Source of the DNA: Treponema sp.
Lineage (GTDB): Bacteria; Spirochaetota; Spirochaetia; Treponematales; Treponemataceae
Length of the DNA: 53,554 nt
Direction of reading: 5' to 3'
NCBI GenBank assembly: GCA_017962965.1
Contig: JAGCUI010000017.1
Coordinates: forward strand, 1-53,554
The translations under genes and the position numbers were made by a program. Numbering within the stretch: position 1 is the first letter of the stretch; every line of letters starts with the position of its first letter. Shown here in pieces: positions 37,136 through 45,793 of this stretch. The notes under the pieces were generated by a model that was not told the origin of the DNA, did not search any database, and was given only the letters and a program-made list of their open reading frames with translations.

Positions 37136-37672
37136 ATGAAAAAACGATTATTAATTTCTTTGATGACTCTTGGTCTTTTTGCAACACCTCTTTCTGCATA
37201 CCAGCATGGTATAACCCTTAATGGTGGAGCAGCTATCAGTTGTATTGCAAGTCCATTCCTTTATGAAGAAATTGGATACAAATTCCTTGCTGATAACAAC
37301 ATTGGATTTACAATAGGAGCTCGTGCTACAGAAGATTTATTCTTCCCTTCTGACTTAAAGTTCTTATATATTTCACCATATGTTGAACTTGATCTGGCAA
37401 ACTACTATCTTGCCGGCGGTATTACCCTTTCTACAGGTACAATTTCTTCGGACGCATTAGCGATTCCGTTCATTAAAACGGGTTGTACGTTTGGTAACTG
37501 GGAATGGGGTCCTGGTATAGGAAATATTGATATTGGTATAGACCTTACGGCTACAATGCTGTGGAGCGTTATAGAACAGGGAGATGTAGGTGCCGCCATA
37601 TCCGGTTCCCTCCTCTCAATCTTCAACTTCGCCCACCTATATGTAGGCGTAACCTGGTTCCTGCCGTTCTAA
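37136..37672 (+). CDS. Small outer-membrane beta-barrel protein
   Basis: A 178-residue protein with a clear signal peptide (KKRLLISLMTLGLFATPLSA, cleavage after SA). The mature part is made of short alternating amphipathic strands rich in Gly, Tyr and Phe (ITLNGGAAI, YYLAGGITLSTGTI, HLYVGVTWFLPF) and ends in a C-terminal Phe, as many outer-membrane barrels do. No specific family or function is recognised. A good AAGGAGG precedes the ATG. It stands alone between divergent DUF1538 and a strong bidirectional terminator. Confidence 0.75.
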   Translation: MKKRLLISLMTLGLFATPLSAYQHGITLNGGAAISCIASPFLYEEIGYKFLADNNIGFTIGARATEDLFFPSDLKFLYISPYVELDLANYYLAGGITLSTGTISSDALAIPFIKTGCTFGNWEWGPGIGNIDIGIDLTATMLWSVIEQGDVGAAISGSLLSIFNFAHLYVGVTWFLPF

Positions 37673-37683
37673 AGCAACAGGAT

Positions 37684-37727
37684 AAAAAAAGAACTTGTTC
37701 GTAAAAAAAACAAGTTCTTTTTTTTTT
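37684..37727. terminator. Bidirectional terminator between the small OMP and mtnN
   Basis: GAACTTGTT (37691-37699) pairs with AACAAGTTC (37709-37717) and is extended by A/T pairs (AAAAAAA on the left, ten T on the right). A T tract follows on either strand. It serves the OMP gene (+) and the long mtnN operon (-). Confidence 0.9.
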
Positions 37728-37745
37728 AGATTTTACGTTAGTAAA

Positions 37746-37778
37746 ATATCCGTGTGGTTATATCCGTGTGGCTATATC
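37746..37778. repeat. 14-bp tandem repeat, 2.4 copies, across the mtnN stop codon
   Basis: ATATCCGTGTGGTT (37746-37759), ATATCCGTGTGGCT (37760-37773) and ATATC (37774-37778), with one mismatch between full copies. The mtnN stop codon (37772-37774) lies inside. Confidence 0.85.
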
Positions 37779-38470
37779 ACAATTTCAATAAACTTTAAAA
37801 CCAATTCTGCACACATTTTGGCGCAGGTGTCTTCGTTAAAGCTGTAAGTTGATTTTACCGATTCATCTGCCATGTCGGACATACATCTTACAATTACAAA
37901 AGACACTTTGTTTATTGTGCAGGCATGCGCGATAGATGCGCCTTCCATTTCAACACAAAGCGGATTAAATGTTTTTTTGATGTAATCCTTGTGTTCGCCG
38001 GCAGAGATAAACTGATCGCCGCTGGCAATAAGACCCTTCTGGATTTTATGTTCCTTAGAAAAATCTGTAAGCTCAAATGCTTTTAAAACTGTATCGCTTA
38101 AAGCCTCGTCTGCTGTAAAACGTTCTTCCATTCCAGGAACCTGGCCCGGTTTATAGCCAAAGGCAGTTGTATCAAAATCGTGGTAAACAGTCTGAGTAGA
38201 AACTACAAAATCAAAAATACCAAGATTTCCGCCTGTAGCACCTGCAATTCCTGTATTAATGAGCTTATCTGCATTGAATTTTAGAATCAAAAGCTGGGCA
38301 CATAAAGCAGAATTAACCTTTCCTATTCCGCTTTTTACAACAACAACATCTTTCCCAGAAATTTTTCCCTGATTAAATGTGTATCCGCCGGCTTTTATTT
38401 CCTTTTTATCCTCCAAAGCATTACACAAAGTTAATACTTCGGATTCCATTGCACCAATAATTCCAATCAT
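37772..38470 (-). CDS. mtnN: 5'-methylthioadenosine/S-adenosylhomocysteine nucleosidase
   Basis: A 232-residue enzyme removing adenine from methylthioadenosine and S-adenosylhomocysteine. Motifs are IGIIGAMESEV at the start (catalytic Glu), LINTGIAGATGGNLGIFDFVVS, CVEMEGASIAHAC (ribose-binding Glu) and VRCMSDMADES with the catalytic Asp. Length and motifs are typical. Its start overlaps the preceding gene's stop by one base (TAATG). It functionally complements metK at 12100 by clearing by-products of SAM use. It is the last gene of the long minus-strand series. Confidence 0.96.
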   Translation of the reverse strand: MIGIIGAMESEVLTLCNALEDKKEIKAGGYTFNQGKISGKDVVVVKSGIGKVNSALCAQLLILKFNADKLINTGIAGATGGNLGIFDFVVSTQTVYHDFDTTAFGYKPGQVPGMEERFTADEALSDTVLKAFELTDFSKEHKIQKGLIASGDQFISAGEHKDYIKKTFNPLCVEMEGASIAHACTINKVSFVIVRCMSDMADESVKSTYSFNEDTCAKMCAELVLKFIEIVI

Positions 38471-38853
38471 TACTGATTACTTTCCTCTGGCTTCATGTAC
38501 ATATCCAAAACTTTTTTAGTAAGCTTATCTTCGTAATGGTACTTTTTAATAAACCATCTTATAGATTTTACATAAAGCTTAAAGCCTAAAATCATACCGC
38601 CAACAAGAACAGCCAAAACCATGATAGCATTAATTGTTCCGCCAGCCGATGAGTCAGCAGGTACTTTAAATACTCTGAGCATTAAAAAAAGATAAGCAAC
38701 ATAAATTGCAATCATTAATGAAAGAGTTAAAACTACATTGTAAACTACAGCAAATGCCAGAAAAATATTTGTTGTTGTCTTTTTTCTCTGTGCATCAATT
38801 TTTGCTTTTCTTTCTTCTGTTGATTCAATATTTTCTTCGTCAAATCTACTCAT
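38470..38853 (-). CDS. Small membrane protein, function unknown
   Basis: A 127-residue protein with a charged N-terminal third (RFDEENIESTEERKAKIDAQRKK) and two membrane segments (FLAFAVVYNVVLTLSLMIAIYVAYLFLML and AIMVLAVLVGGMILGFKLYV). A Lys/Tyr-rich C-terminus follows. No recognised domain. AGGAA stands five bases before the ATG. It sits directly between lspA and mtnN with a one-base gap and a one-base overlap, so it is co-transcribed with both. Confidence 0.75.
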   Translation of the reverse strand: MSRFDEENIESTEERKAKIDAQRKKTTTNIFLAFAVVYNVVLTLSLMIAIYVAYLFLMLRVFKVPADSSAGGTINAIMVLAVLVGGMILGFKLYVKSIRWFIKKYHYEDKLTKKVLDMYMKPEESNQ

Positions 38854-38854
38854 A

Positions 38855-39430
38855 TTATTTTCCTGCCTTTGCCTGTTTTTCTTTTTTTGTTTTTCTATAA
38901 TCCTTTACCATTGGTATAATAATGGAAAGTAAAAGAGCGATTCCACATACAACGATAAAAGAATCAGCAGCATTAAATGTTGGCCATCGTTCATGACCCA
39001 AAAAGCCATAAACCTTTACGTCGATAAAATCAACTACGCCTTGTGCTCTGAAAACTCTATCTGTAACATTTCCAAATCCACCGCCAACAATTCCAGTTAT
39101 CATCCATCTTTGGAACTTAGTTAAATCATTTGTTTTAAAATAATAAACCATAAGAGCGATTAAACAGATTGCCGGAACAGCAGCTAAAAAGATTCTTCTT
39201 ACTGTTACAGGCCAGTTTGCACCAAGGCTGAATGCAGCACCAGTGTTTCTGACATGAACAATTCTTAAAAAATCACCTAAAAACTCAGGTCCATAAGTCA
39301 TATAAAGACCAGGTTTAAGCGGAAGATAGCGGACAATCAGCATTTTTGTAATCTGATCCACTGCAAAAACTACAATAAGTAAAATTAAAGGAAGCAATTT
39401 GCTTTTTAAGTTTGAGTCTAAATTTTTCAT
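38855..39430 (-). CDS. lspA: Lipoprotein signal peptidase (signal peptidase II)
   Basis: A 191-residue, four-segment membrane aspartyl protease that cleaves prolipoprotein signal peptides. Conserved boxes are VDQITK, VRNTGAAFSL, GNVTDRVF...VVDFIDV (catalytic D124) and FNAADSFIV (catalytic D156). It would process the lipoproteins encoded here at 8032, 17840 and 25384. No Shine-Dalgarno is seen. A full promoter (TTGAAG-17-TATATT) inside the end of the upstream Nif3-like gene ends six bases before the ATG, implying a leaderless mRNA in addition to any operon read-through. Confidence 0.96.
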   Translation of the reverse strand: MKNLDSNLKSKLLPLILLIVVFAVDQITKMLIVRYLPLKPGLYMTYGPEFLGDFLRIVHVRNTGAAFSLGANWPVTVRRIFLAAVPAICLIALMVYYFKTNDLTKFQRWMITGIVGGGFGNVTDRVFRAQGVVDFIDVKVYGFLGHERWPTFNAADSFIVVCGIALLLSIIIPMVKDYRKTKKEKQAKAGK

Positions 39431-39436
39431 ATATTA

Positions 39437-39465
39437 AATATACTAAAGATTAGTTGGAACTTCAA
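39437..39465 (-). promoter_or_regulatory. Internal leaderless promoter of lspA
   Basis: On the minus strand TTGAAG (39465 to 39460), 17-bp spacer, TATATT (39442 to 39437), six bases, ATG at 39430. It overlaps the last codons and stop of the Nif3-like gene. Confidence 0.55.
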
Positions 39466-40210
39466 GGAAAGTGCTCTCAAGGCCAAGCTCTTTCTGAACC
39501 TTCTGCATAACTAAGTTTACACCAACAGTTTCTGTCTCGTAGTGCCCGCCGCTGATTACATTTATTCCCATTTCCTTTATAAAATGAAAGTCTTCGTGAA
39601 GTAATTCACCTGTGATATATAAATCAAGATTTTCGCGAACAGCATCACGAACCTCTTCACTTGCTCCACCCGAAATTATTCCAACAGTTTTGATTTTTTC
39701 TTTTCCAAATTTTAAAACAGTACGAGGCTCAACCCCGGGTCTTAAGATTTTAGAAGCAACTTCATCCACAGTCATTTCTTTGGAAAGCTCGCCTTTTACA
39801 CCAATTACCATTCCGTGCCACATTCCAAAGCCCGAGCATTTTTTAAGACCAAGGCGATTTGCAAGGCCGTAGTTATTTCCGTACGGATTATTTGCATCAA
39901 GAGGGATGTGATATGCGCACAAAGCAAGGTCATTTTTTATAAATGTAGAAATGCGTTCATAAAAAGAACCTGTAATTGTCTGGCAGCGTCCCCAGAAAAG
40001 CCCGTGATGAACAACAAGAACATCTGCCCCGGCCTCTGCAGCTTTTAAAGCAGTTTCCTTACACGCATCTACTGCAAAGGCAACCTTTTTAATCTGTTTT
40101 GAATCAGGAGATGAATTTTGAATCTGTATTCCGTTTAACGAGATGTCTCCCGCATAATCTTCTTTTTTTAAAAATGAGTTTAAATATGAATCAAATTCTG
40201 TAAGTGTCAT
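39443..40210 (-). CDS. Nif3-like dinuclear metal centre protein
   Basis: 255 residues from the ATG at 40210, chosen because GGAG stands six bases upstream and it forms an ATGA overlap with the preceding stop; another ATG lies 12 bases earlier. The metal-binding boxes are VVHHGLFWG (two His), the CAYHIPLDAN region and SGGHYETETVG near the end. The family (YqfO/YbgI, also called GTP cyclohydrolase I type 2) is widespread, with an unsettled activity. TGELLHEDFHFI is also conserved. Confidence 0.9.
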   Translation of the reverse strand: MTLTEFDSYLNSFLKKEDYAGDISLNGIQIQNSSPDSKQIKKVAFAVDACKETALKAAEAGADVLVVHHGLFWGRCQTITGSFYERISTFIKNDLALCAYHIPLDANNPYGNNYGLANRLGLKKCSGFGMWHGMVIGVKGELSKEMTVDEVASKILRPGVEPRTVLKFGKEKIKTVGIISGGASEEVRDAVRENLDLYITGELLHEDFHFIKEMGINVISGGHYETETVGVNLVMQKVQKELGLESTFLEVPTNL

Positions 40211-41244
40211 TTTGTACTCCATGCAGAATAAATTGCTTCCGATGCTTTTTTTGCAAGATATTTTGGAATAAAGGCAGTCTTATCTTTTTTAATATCCATC
40301 TTTCTTGAAATAAACGGATTTGTCATTTCGATGTTTCCAAAGCCTGCCCCTGCATATTCAGAAATTGAATCAAGACAGAATACTCCGGTTGTTTTTTCAG
40401 GATTAGAAGCAACAAAGTCTTTTACAGGCTTATCTGCAATTCCATCTGCTATAAAATAATATTTACAATCTTTTCCGTAGCGTTCTTCCAAAAGCGGCAT
40501 AAGACCGTTACATTCAATTGTGATGTTATATTCATATTTTTTTCTGTCAGCTGCATAAGGATCTTTATCCTTTAAGCTTTTTTGAATAAGTTCATAACTA
40601 CGCCAGATTCTTTCGTTATGTTGAACACCCCAGTCCAAATCATCAGTGTAAAAATCAAAGGTACAAACCGTAAAGCCTGTGTTTGCAAGAATCTGTAAGA
40701 AAGGTTTATAGTTCATTGAATCTCCGCGCTTGTCTGAAACAAATACAACTACATTTTTTGGAGAATCAGAAAGTCCCTGTTTTTTATATTCTGTAAAATA
40801 AACTGCTTTTTTAGAAAAAACCTGGGCCGGTTCAAAGCCGTTTCTAAAGCTTCCTTCGTAATAAGCAGTTTTTATATCAACGTTGAGGGATTTTTTATCA
40901 ACCTCCGCAGGATTATTCGCAAGTAAAAAGATTGAAGAAATTATTGAAAAAAGAATGATTATGACACAAGAGCTTTTCATTATGATACTAAAGCGGTCTA
41001 TAAAAAGCTTTTCGGAATAGCGTAAAAGTGAATGTACGTTTGTGATTACGCTCAAACATGCAATCAAAAAAAGCTGGATTGTAATTCCGTGAAGACCGTA
41101 AGCAAAAATATTTGAAACTGCCAGAATAAGCGACACAGGTGCCAGAATTACAAGAGAATCCTTTTTAATGTGTTTTGAAAAGAAAACCCTCGAAGCGTTT
41201 ATAATAATGAATAAATAGATGATAATCTGTCCAAAGGCTCTCAT
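40207..41244 (-). CDS. Membrane protein with hydrolase-like C-terminal domain, function unknown
   Basis: 345 residues. Four hydrophobic segments lie in the first about 115 residues (IIIYLFIIINASRVF, LVILAPVSLILAVSNIFAY, ITIQLFLIACLSVITNV and CVIIILFSIISSIFLLA). A soluble domain follows with alternating strands and helices (NVVVFVSDKRGDSMNY, TGFTVCTFDFYTDDLDW, CKYYFIADGIADKPV) that resemble an alpha/beta hydrolase. The position of the usual nucleophile elbow reads ADGIAD, so the catalytic Ser seems to be missing. GAGG stands five bases before the ATG. It overlaps the Nif3-like gene (ATGA). No family is recognised. Confidence 0.7.
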   Translation of the reverse strand: MRAFGQIIIYLFIIINASRVFFSKHIKKDSLVILAPVSLILAVSNIFAYGLHGITIQLFLIACLSVITNVHSLLRYSEKLFIDRFSIIMKSSCVIIILFSIISSIFLLANNPAEVDKKSLNVDIKTAYYEGSFRNGFEPAQVFSKKAVYFTEYKKQGLSDSPKNVVVFVSDKRGDSMNYKPFLQILANTGFTVCTFDFYTDDLDWGVQHNERIWRSYELIQKSLKDKDPYAADRKKYEYNITIECNGLMPLLEERYGKDCKYYFIADGIADKPVKDFVASNPEKTTGVFCLDSISEYAGAGFGNIEMTNPFISRKMDIKKDKTAFIPKYLAKKASEAIYSAWSTK

Positions 41245-41259
41245 TTCTACCTCACTTTT

Positions 41260-41985
41260 TTATTTGTTGTTTTTTTTGGCAAGTCCGGAGATTTTATTAA
41301 AGGTTTTTTCAAGATACTTTGCTTCTCCTTCTGTTAAAGCGGCGCGCGAAAGAATACTTCTCCAGTAGTTTTCCATATCCTCTCGGCCAGGCATCTTAAA
41401 AAATCCAACCTCTTCCAGATTGTTGCTTATTGTTTTTACAGTAGAATCAAGGCGTTCAAGTGTGATTGGAGTTACTCCCCTTGTGCCCTTATTCTGTTCC
41501 CGTAAAAATTCTCTGAATATATGATAACACAGAATTTGAACTGCGTGTGAAAGATTTAAACTTCCAAATGAATTACTTGAAGGAATTGTTACCCCGAGAT
41601 TGCATTCATCAAGCTGTTCGTCTGTAAGGCCCGTTCTTTCGTTGCCAAAAACAACTGCAACCTTAGCATCCACTCCGCTGATTTTCCGGGCAAATTCTTC
41701 GGGTAAAAGAAGCTTTCCGCGTTTTTTTCCGCTTCGTCTTGTGGTTCCTGCACACATAAAGCAGTCTGCGGTTGCTTCCTTGATAGATGAATAGAATTTT
41801 GCACGGTCAAAAATGTCTTTAGCGTGAATTGCAAGAACGTGGATGTGCTCGATATCATAATCAGCCTTGTTACCAACAATTCTTAATTCACTAATGTCGT
41901 TGTTAGCCATTGCACGACACGCTGCTCCAATGTTTCGGCTTTCTTCAGGATGATCCAGAACAATTACAACATTTTTTAAATCCAT
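41260..41985 (-). CDS. trmJ: tRNA/rRNA 2'-O-methyltransferase (TrmJ-like, SPOUT)
   Basis: A 241-residue trefoil-knot methyltransferase using SAM. The N-terminal box VVIVLDHPEESRNIGAACRAMANNDI, the VVFGNERTGLTDEQL motif and TIPSSNSFGSLNLSHAVQI form the SAM-binding knot. The C-terminal helical extension of about 75 residues matches TrmJ (tRNA position 32) rather than TrmL, but the exact target nucleotide is not certain. AGGG stands about six bases before the ATG. Short gaps to both neighbours (15 and 17 bp) indicate operon membership. Confidence 0.88.
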   Translation of the reverse strand: MDLKNVVIVLDHPEESRNIGAACRAMANNDISELRIVGNKADYDIEHIHVLAIHAKDIFDRAKFYSSIKEATADCFMCAGTTRRSGKKRGKLLLPEEFARKISGVDAKVAVVFGNERTGLTDEQLDECNLGVTIPSSNSFGSLNLSHAVQILCYHIFREFLREQNKGTRGVTPITLERLDSTVKTISNNLEEVGFFKMPGREDMENYWRSILSRAALTEGEAKYLEKTFNKISGLAKKNNK

Positions 41986-42002
41986 TTTATTCCCTGCATC
42001 AC

Positions 42003-42491
42003 TTAAGCACTAAAAAAAGATGCAATATAAATCCAGATGTAAACCAGAACAACAACAAGCTTTGCTCCGGTTCCGCATAAGAAGCCCATAAAGGCTGCCC
42101 ATGCAGATTTAAATGCTGTATCCATGTTCCCATGACTGCTGATTAATTCTCCAATAAAAGCGCCAAGGAATGGTCCCAGAATTAATCCAACAGGACCTAA
42201 GAAGAAGCCCACAATGAGTCCGATCGTAGAACCCGTTGTAGCAGCCTTACTTCCCCCGCCTTTTTTGGTCATGAGAACAGGGAATACATTATCAAGGACA
42301 GTAACAATGACTGCGATAATACCTGTAATAATCAAAGCGGCAATTGAAATATTGTTGTACTTTGAGAAAAAACTCAACAATAATCCGGCCCAGGCTAAAG
42401 GAGGTCCAGGTAAAACCGGAACAAAAGCCCCTATAAGCCCCACAACCAGCAAAATGCCGGCTCCAATTGAAAATAAGATACTCGCAGTCAT
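42003..42491 (-). CDS. DUF456 family membrane protein
   Basis: A 162-residue protein with four or five hydrophobic segments. The family pattern is GLIGAFVPVLPGPPLAWAGLLLS near the start and two glycine-rich segments (GSTIGLIVGFFLGPVGLILGPFLGAFIGEL). These look like glycine-zipper motifs that pack in the membrane. No function is established for the family. GGAG stands five bases before the ATG, and the gene fits between trmJ and the NSS symporter with 17-bp gaps. Confidence 0.88.
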   Translation of the reverse strand: MTASILFSIGAGILLVVGLIGAFVPVLPGPPLAWAGLLLSFFSKYNNISIAALIITGIIAVIVTVLDNVFPVLMTKKGGGSKAATTGSTIGLIVGFFLGPVGLILGPFLGAFIGELISSHGNMDTAFKSAWAAFMGFLCGTGAKLVVVLVYIWIYIASFFSA

Positions 42492-42508
42492 TGTTACTCC
42501 AGAATAAT

Positions 42509-44011
42509 TTATTTACTCACTTTGTTTTTAATCATTTTAATGATAAATCCAACAAGAGCACCCGCAAGAATTACAGCAGCTGTAATTCCAAGGATTCCGA
42601 TGAAAGGTAAATTAATACCAAATTTTTCAAGATAACCTGCAACAAATACCAAAATGATAATTACAGGTGCAATCCATTTAAGATAGAATCTGAAAGCACC
42701 AAATTTAGGGAACTTCACGCCTTCACCCAAATCAGTTTCAGCTGTGAATTTTTCCCATCCCCATCCGAATTTGTGTACACAGAAACAGAGGAAGATTAAA
42801 GAACCAAGTGGTAAAAGGTTCTGGCTAACGATAAAGTCTTCGAATCCATCGATAGAACCAACGAATGTATTAGCAAATACTTTAGACCATACGTTCATAC
42901 CAAGGGCAGCAGGTGTAGAAAGAATAATAATTGCAATAAAGTTTACTGCAACAGACTTTTTGCGTGACCATCCGTATTTATCCATTGGGAATGCTACGAT
43001 ATTTTCAAATACTGCAATTACAGTTGAAAGAGCAGCAAATGACATAAAGAGGAAGAAGAATGAACCAACTACACGTCCAACTACAGAACCCATAGCATTA
43101 AATACGTTTGGTAAAGAAACGAAAGCAAGTCCGGCTCCGGCATTTGGTTCTACATTAAATGCAGCACAAGCTGGGAAGATGATTAATCCGGCACAGATTG
43201 CAACAAATGTATCAAGTCCGATTACACGAGCAGCTTCACCAGTTAATGAATGCTTTTTGTCGATGTAAGAACCAAAGATTTCCATGGAACCAATACCCAA
43301 AGACAAAGTAAAGAATGCCTGACCCATAGCAGCATAAATTGTATCCCAAAGACCCTGGTTTCCGTCTCCGTTTACCAAAGCCTTAAAATCAGGTTTAAGA
43401 TAGAATGCATATCCAGCACCTGCGTTAGGAATAAATGCTACGTAAATTGCAAGACCAATCATGATTACAAAAAGAGCACTCATCATGATTTTTGTAACGC
43501 GTTCAACACCCTTCTGTAAACCAAAGAAACATGCTCCAAAACCGATTACGATTACTAAAAGCATCCAGAGAATAAGAGGACCTGGCTGACCAACAGTTGC
43601 ACCAAAAGCAGCTCCAACTTCGTCTGCGCCCATGTTCACAAATTTTCCGCTTGCTGTTTCAAAGAAATATTTTAAGAACCATCCTGAAACAACAGTGTAG
43701 AACATCATCAAAAGATAATTTCCGGCTACAGCAAATTTATTATACCAGTGCCATTTAGTTCCCTCTGGTTCGAGTTCATTAAAAGCTCCTGCCATACTCT
43801 TTCTTGAAGCACGTCCAACAGCAAATTCACAAACCATTACAGGTAATCCAAGGATTACGAGGAATAAAAGATAGATAAGAACAAATGCTGCTCCACCGTA
43901 CTTTCCTGTAATATAAGGGAAACGCCATACATTTCCCAAACCAATTGCACAACCAGCAGAAAGTAATAAGAATCCCAGTCTGCTTCCCAAGTTTTCGCGT
44001 TTTTCGCTCAT
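42509..44011 (-). CDS. Sodium:neurotransmitter (NSS) family symporter
   Basis: A 500-residue, 12-segment transporter of the LeuT fold that couples amino-acid or related amine uptake to sodium. The hallmark is SRLGFLLLSAGCAIGLGNVWRFPYITGKYGGAAF at the start, with the unwound GLGNVWRFP helix 1 that forms the sodium and substrate sites. GQAFFTLSLGIGSMEIFGSY gives helix 6, and SFAALSTVIAVFENIVAF gives helix 8. Substrate is not predictable. AGGAG stands six bases before the ATG. It is located between ptsI and DUF456 in the long minus-strand series. Confidence 0.93.
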   Translation of the reverse strand: MSEKRENLGSRLGFLLLSAGCAIGLGNVWRFPYITGKYGGAAFVLIYLLFLVILGLPVMVCEFAVGRASRKSMAGAFNELEPEGTKWHWYNKFAVAGNYLLMMFYTVVSGWFLKYFFETASGKFVNMGADEVGAAFGATVGQPGPLILWMLLVIVIGFGACFFGLQKGVERVTKIMMSALFVIMIGLAIYVAFIPNAGAGYAFYLKPDFKALVNGDGNQGLWDTIYAAMGQAFFTLSLGIGSMEIFGSYIDKKHSLTGEAARVIGLDTFVAICAGLIIFPACAAFNVEPNAGAGLAFVSLPNVFNAMGSVVGRVVGSFFFLFMSFAALSTVIAVFENIVAFPMDKYGWSRKKSVAVNFIAIIILSTPAALGMNVWSKVFANTFVGSIDGFEDFIVSQNLLPLGSLIFLCFCVHKFGWGWEKFTAETDLGEGVKFPKFGAFRFYLKWIAPVIIILVFVAGYLEKFGINLPFIGILGITAAVILAGALVGFIIKMIKNKVSK

Positions 44012-44032
44012 AAAAAACTCCTGTATATTTTT

Positions 44033-45748
44033 TTATAAATTATTTAAATGCTTTGCTGAAATTGCTTCGAGCTCGCTGATTGTAAATCTTGAAAGCAGTT
44101 CCTTTGTGCTCGAAATCAATTTTGGGCTCATACTTAAATGACGAATACCCATTCCGCCAAGAACCATTACACTGTCGCTTCTTCCTGCCATTTCGCCGCA
44201 AACAGAGAGAGGGATGTTCCTTTCTGTTGAAGTGTTCACCGTCATCTGAATGAGGCGCAAAACAGCAAGATTAAATTCATTATAAAGCGAAGCCACATGA
44301 GGGTTTTCGCGGTCAATTGCGATTGTATATTGAGTAAGGTCGTTTGTACCAAGGCTGAAGAAGTCGCTCACATTTGCAAGACAGTCGGAAACAATTGCTG
44401 CAGCGGCAGTTTCAATCATAATTCCAACAGGGATATCTTCTTTAAAAGGAATATTTTCGTTAGTAAGCTCTTTTTTAACTTCTTCTATTATTTGCTTACA
44501 TTGTTTAACCTGATCCACACTTGTAATAAGCGGGAACATGATTCTTAAATTACCGTAAAGACCTGCGCGGTACAAAGCCCTGAGCTGAGTTTTTAATACA
44601 TTTGGAAATTCAAGGCTCAAACGAACGGCACGAAGACCCATCAAAGGATTTTTTTCCTGAACAAGCGGAATATCAACTGAATTTATAAGCTTATCTCCGC
44701 CGGCATCAAGTGTACGGATTGTTACAGGCTTTCCTTCCATTACTTCAAGAACATGCTTATAGGCTTTAAACTGAGTTTCTTCGCTAAAGCTTCTTGCAGC
44801 GGCATTTAATGAAGCACCGTTTTCTGCCATGTAAAGAAATTCTGTTCTAAAAAGACCGATTCCGTCTGCGCCTTCTGCCTTTGCAAGCTCTGCTTCTTCG
44901 GGAGTGCCGATGTTTGCATAAAGCTTGAATTCAACTCCGTCCTTTGTAAGAGCCTGTTTATTAAGATAAGCCCTTAATTCAAGCTTTCTCTGATTTTCCT
45001 GATTAATCTTTACCTTATAATCCTGGATTGTACTTCTGTCCGGACTGATAAGAACCTCTGCAGTTTTTCCGTCTATAATGACAGTTTCGCCGGTTCTGAT
45101 TTTTTTTGTAATTCTATTTAAACCTACAACCGTTGGAATGCCATAGTTTCTTGCTAAAATTACAACGTGGCTCGAAACACCTCCTTCCGAAAGTGCAAGC
45201 CCCGCAATTTTTCTTTTAGAAAGGATGATTGTGTCAGCAGAACTCAAGGATGTAGAAACGATTACAGAGCCATCCGGAACCATGTTTATGTCAAAAGGAT
45301 GAATATCAAGCATTTCGTCCAGAACACGGCCAAAAACATCTGTAATATCATGAGCGCGTTCTGCAAGATAATCATTTCCGGACTGTCTTAATTTTGCAGC
45401 ATATTCTTCTGCCTTAAACTGGATTGTATATTCAATATTAAAAAGCTCTTTCTTGTAAAAGTCCTGCACTTCCTGTAAAAAAACCGGGTCGTCCAACATG
45501 AGGATATATGTTTCAAAAACCTCGCGCTGGATTTTATCCTTTTCATCAACCTTTGAAAGTGTATTCAAGTGCTCCGAAATCTCAAGTGTAACAGCCTGTT
45601 TTGCTGCCAGAAATCTCGACCAGCCTTTTTCAACCTGATCAATCTTTACGTGATGCTGAGAAATAACTCTTTTTACAGGATCCGGAATTACAAACGCTGT
45701 TCCAATCCCGGTTCCATCCGCTGCAGGAATTCCAAGTATTACTTCCAT
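44033..45748 (-). CDS. ptsI: Phosphoenolpyruvate-protein phosphotransferase (PTS enzyme I)
   Basis: A 571-residue enzyme that takes phosphate from PEP and passes it to HPr. The phosphorylated His is H194 in SEGGVSSHVVILARNYGIPTVVG. The PEP-binding C-terminal domain shows GADGIGLFRTEFLYM, RTLDAGGDKL, the Mg-binding FFSLGTNDLTQYT and the catalytic Cys in LSVCGEMAGRSD. All are intact. HPr and EII genes are not in the window. The gene lies 45 bp downstream of glgP with purine-rich GATAAA-type repeats between them and no standard ribosome-binding site at the usual spacing. Confidence 0.96.
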   Translation of the reverse strand: MEVILGIPAADGTGIGTAFVIPDPVKRVISQHHVKIDQVEKGWSRFLAAKQAVTLEISEHLNTLSKVDEKDKIQREVFETYILMLDDPVFLQEVQDFYKKELFNIEYTIQFKAEEYAAKLRQSGNDYLAERAHDITDVFGRVLDEMLDIHPFDINMVPDGSVIVSTSLSSADTIILSKRKIAGLALSEGGVSSHVVILARNYGIPTVVGLNRITKKIRTGETVIIDGKTAEVLISPDRSTIQDYKVKINQENQRKLELRAYLNKQALTKDGVEFKLYANIGTPEEAELAKAEGADGIGLFRTEFLYMAENGASLNAAARSFSEETQFKAYKHVLEVMEGKPVTIRTLDAGGDKLINSVDIPLVQEKNPLMGLRAVRLSLEFPNVLKTQLRALYRAGLYGNLRIMFPLITSVDQVKQCKQIIEEVKKELTNENIPFKEDIPVGIMIETAAAAIVSDCLANVSDFFSLGTNDLTQYTIAIDRENPHVASLYNEFNLAVLRLIQMTVNTSTERNIPLSVCGEMAGRSDSVMVLGGMGIRHLSMSPKLISSTKELLSRFTISELEAISAKHLNNL

Positions 45749-45793
45749 AAAGTTCTTTACTTACCTTTTTCCTTTAGTTTTATCCTTTTATCT

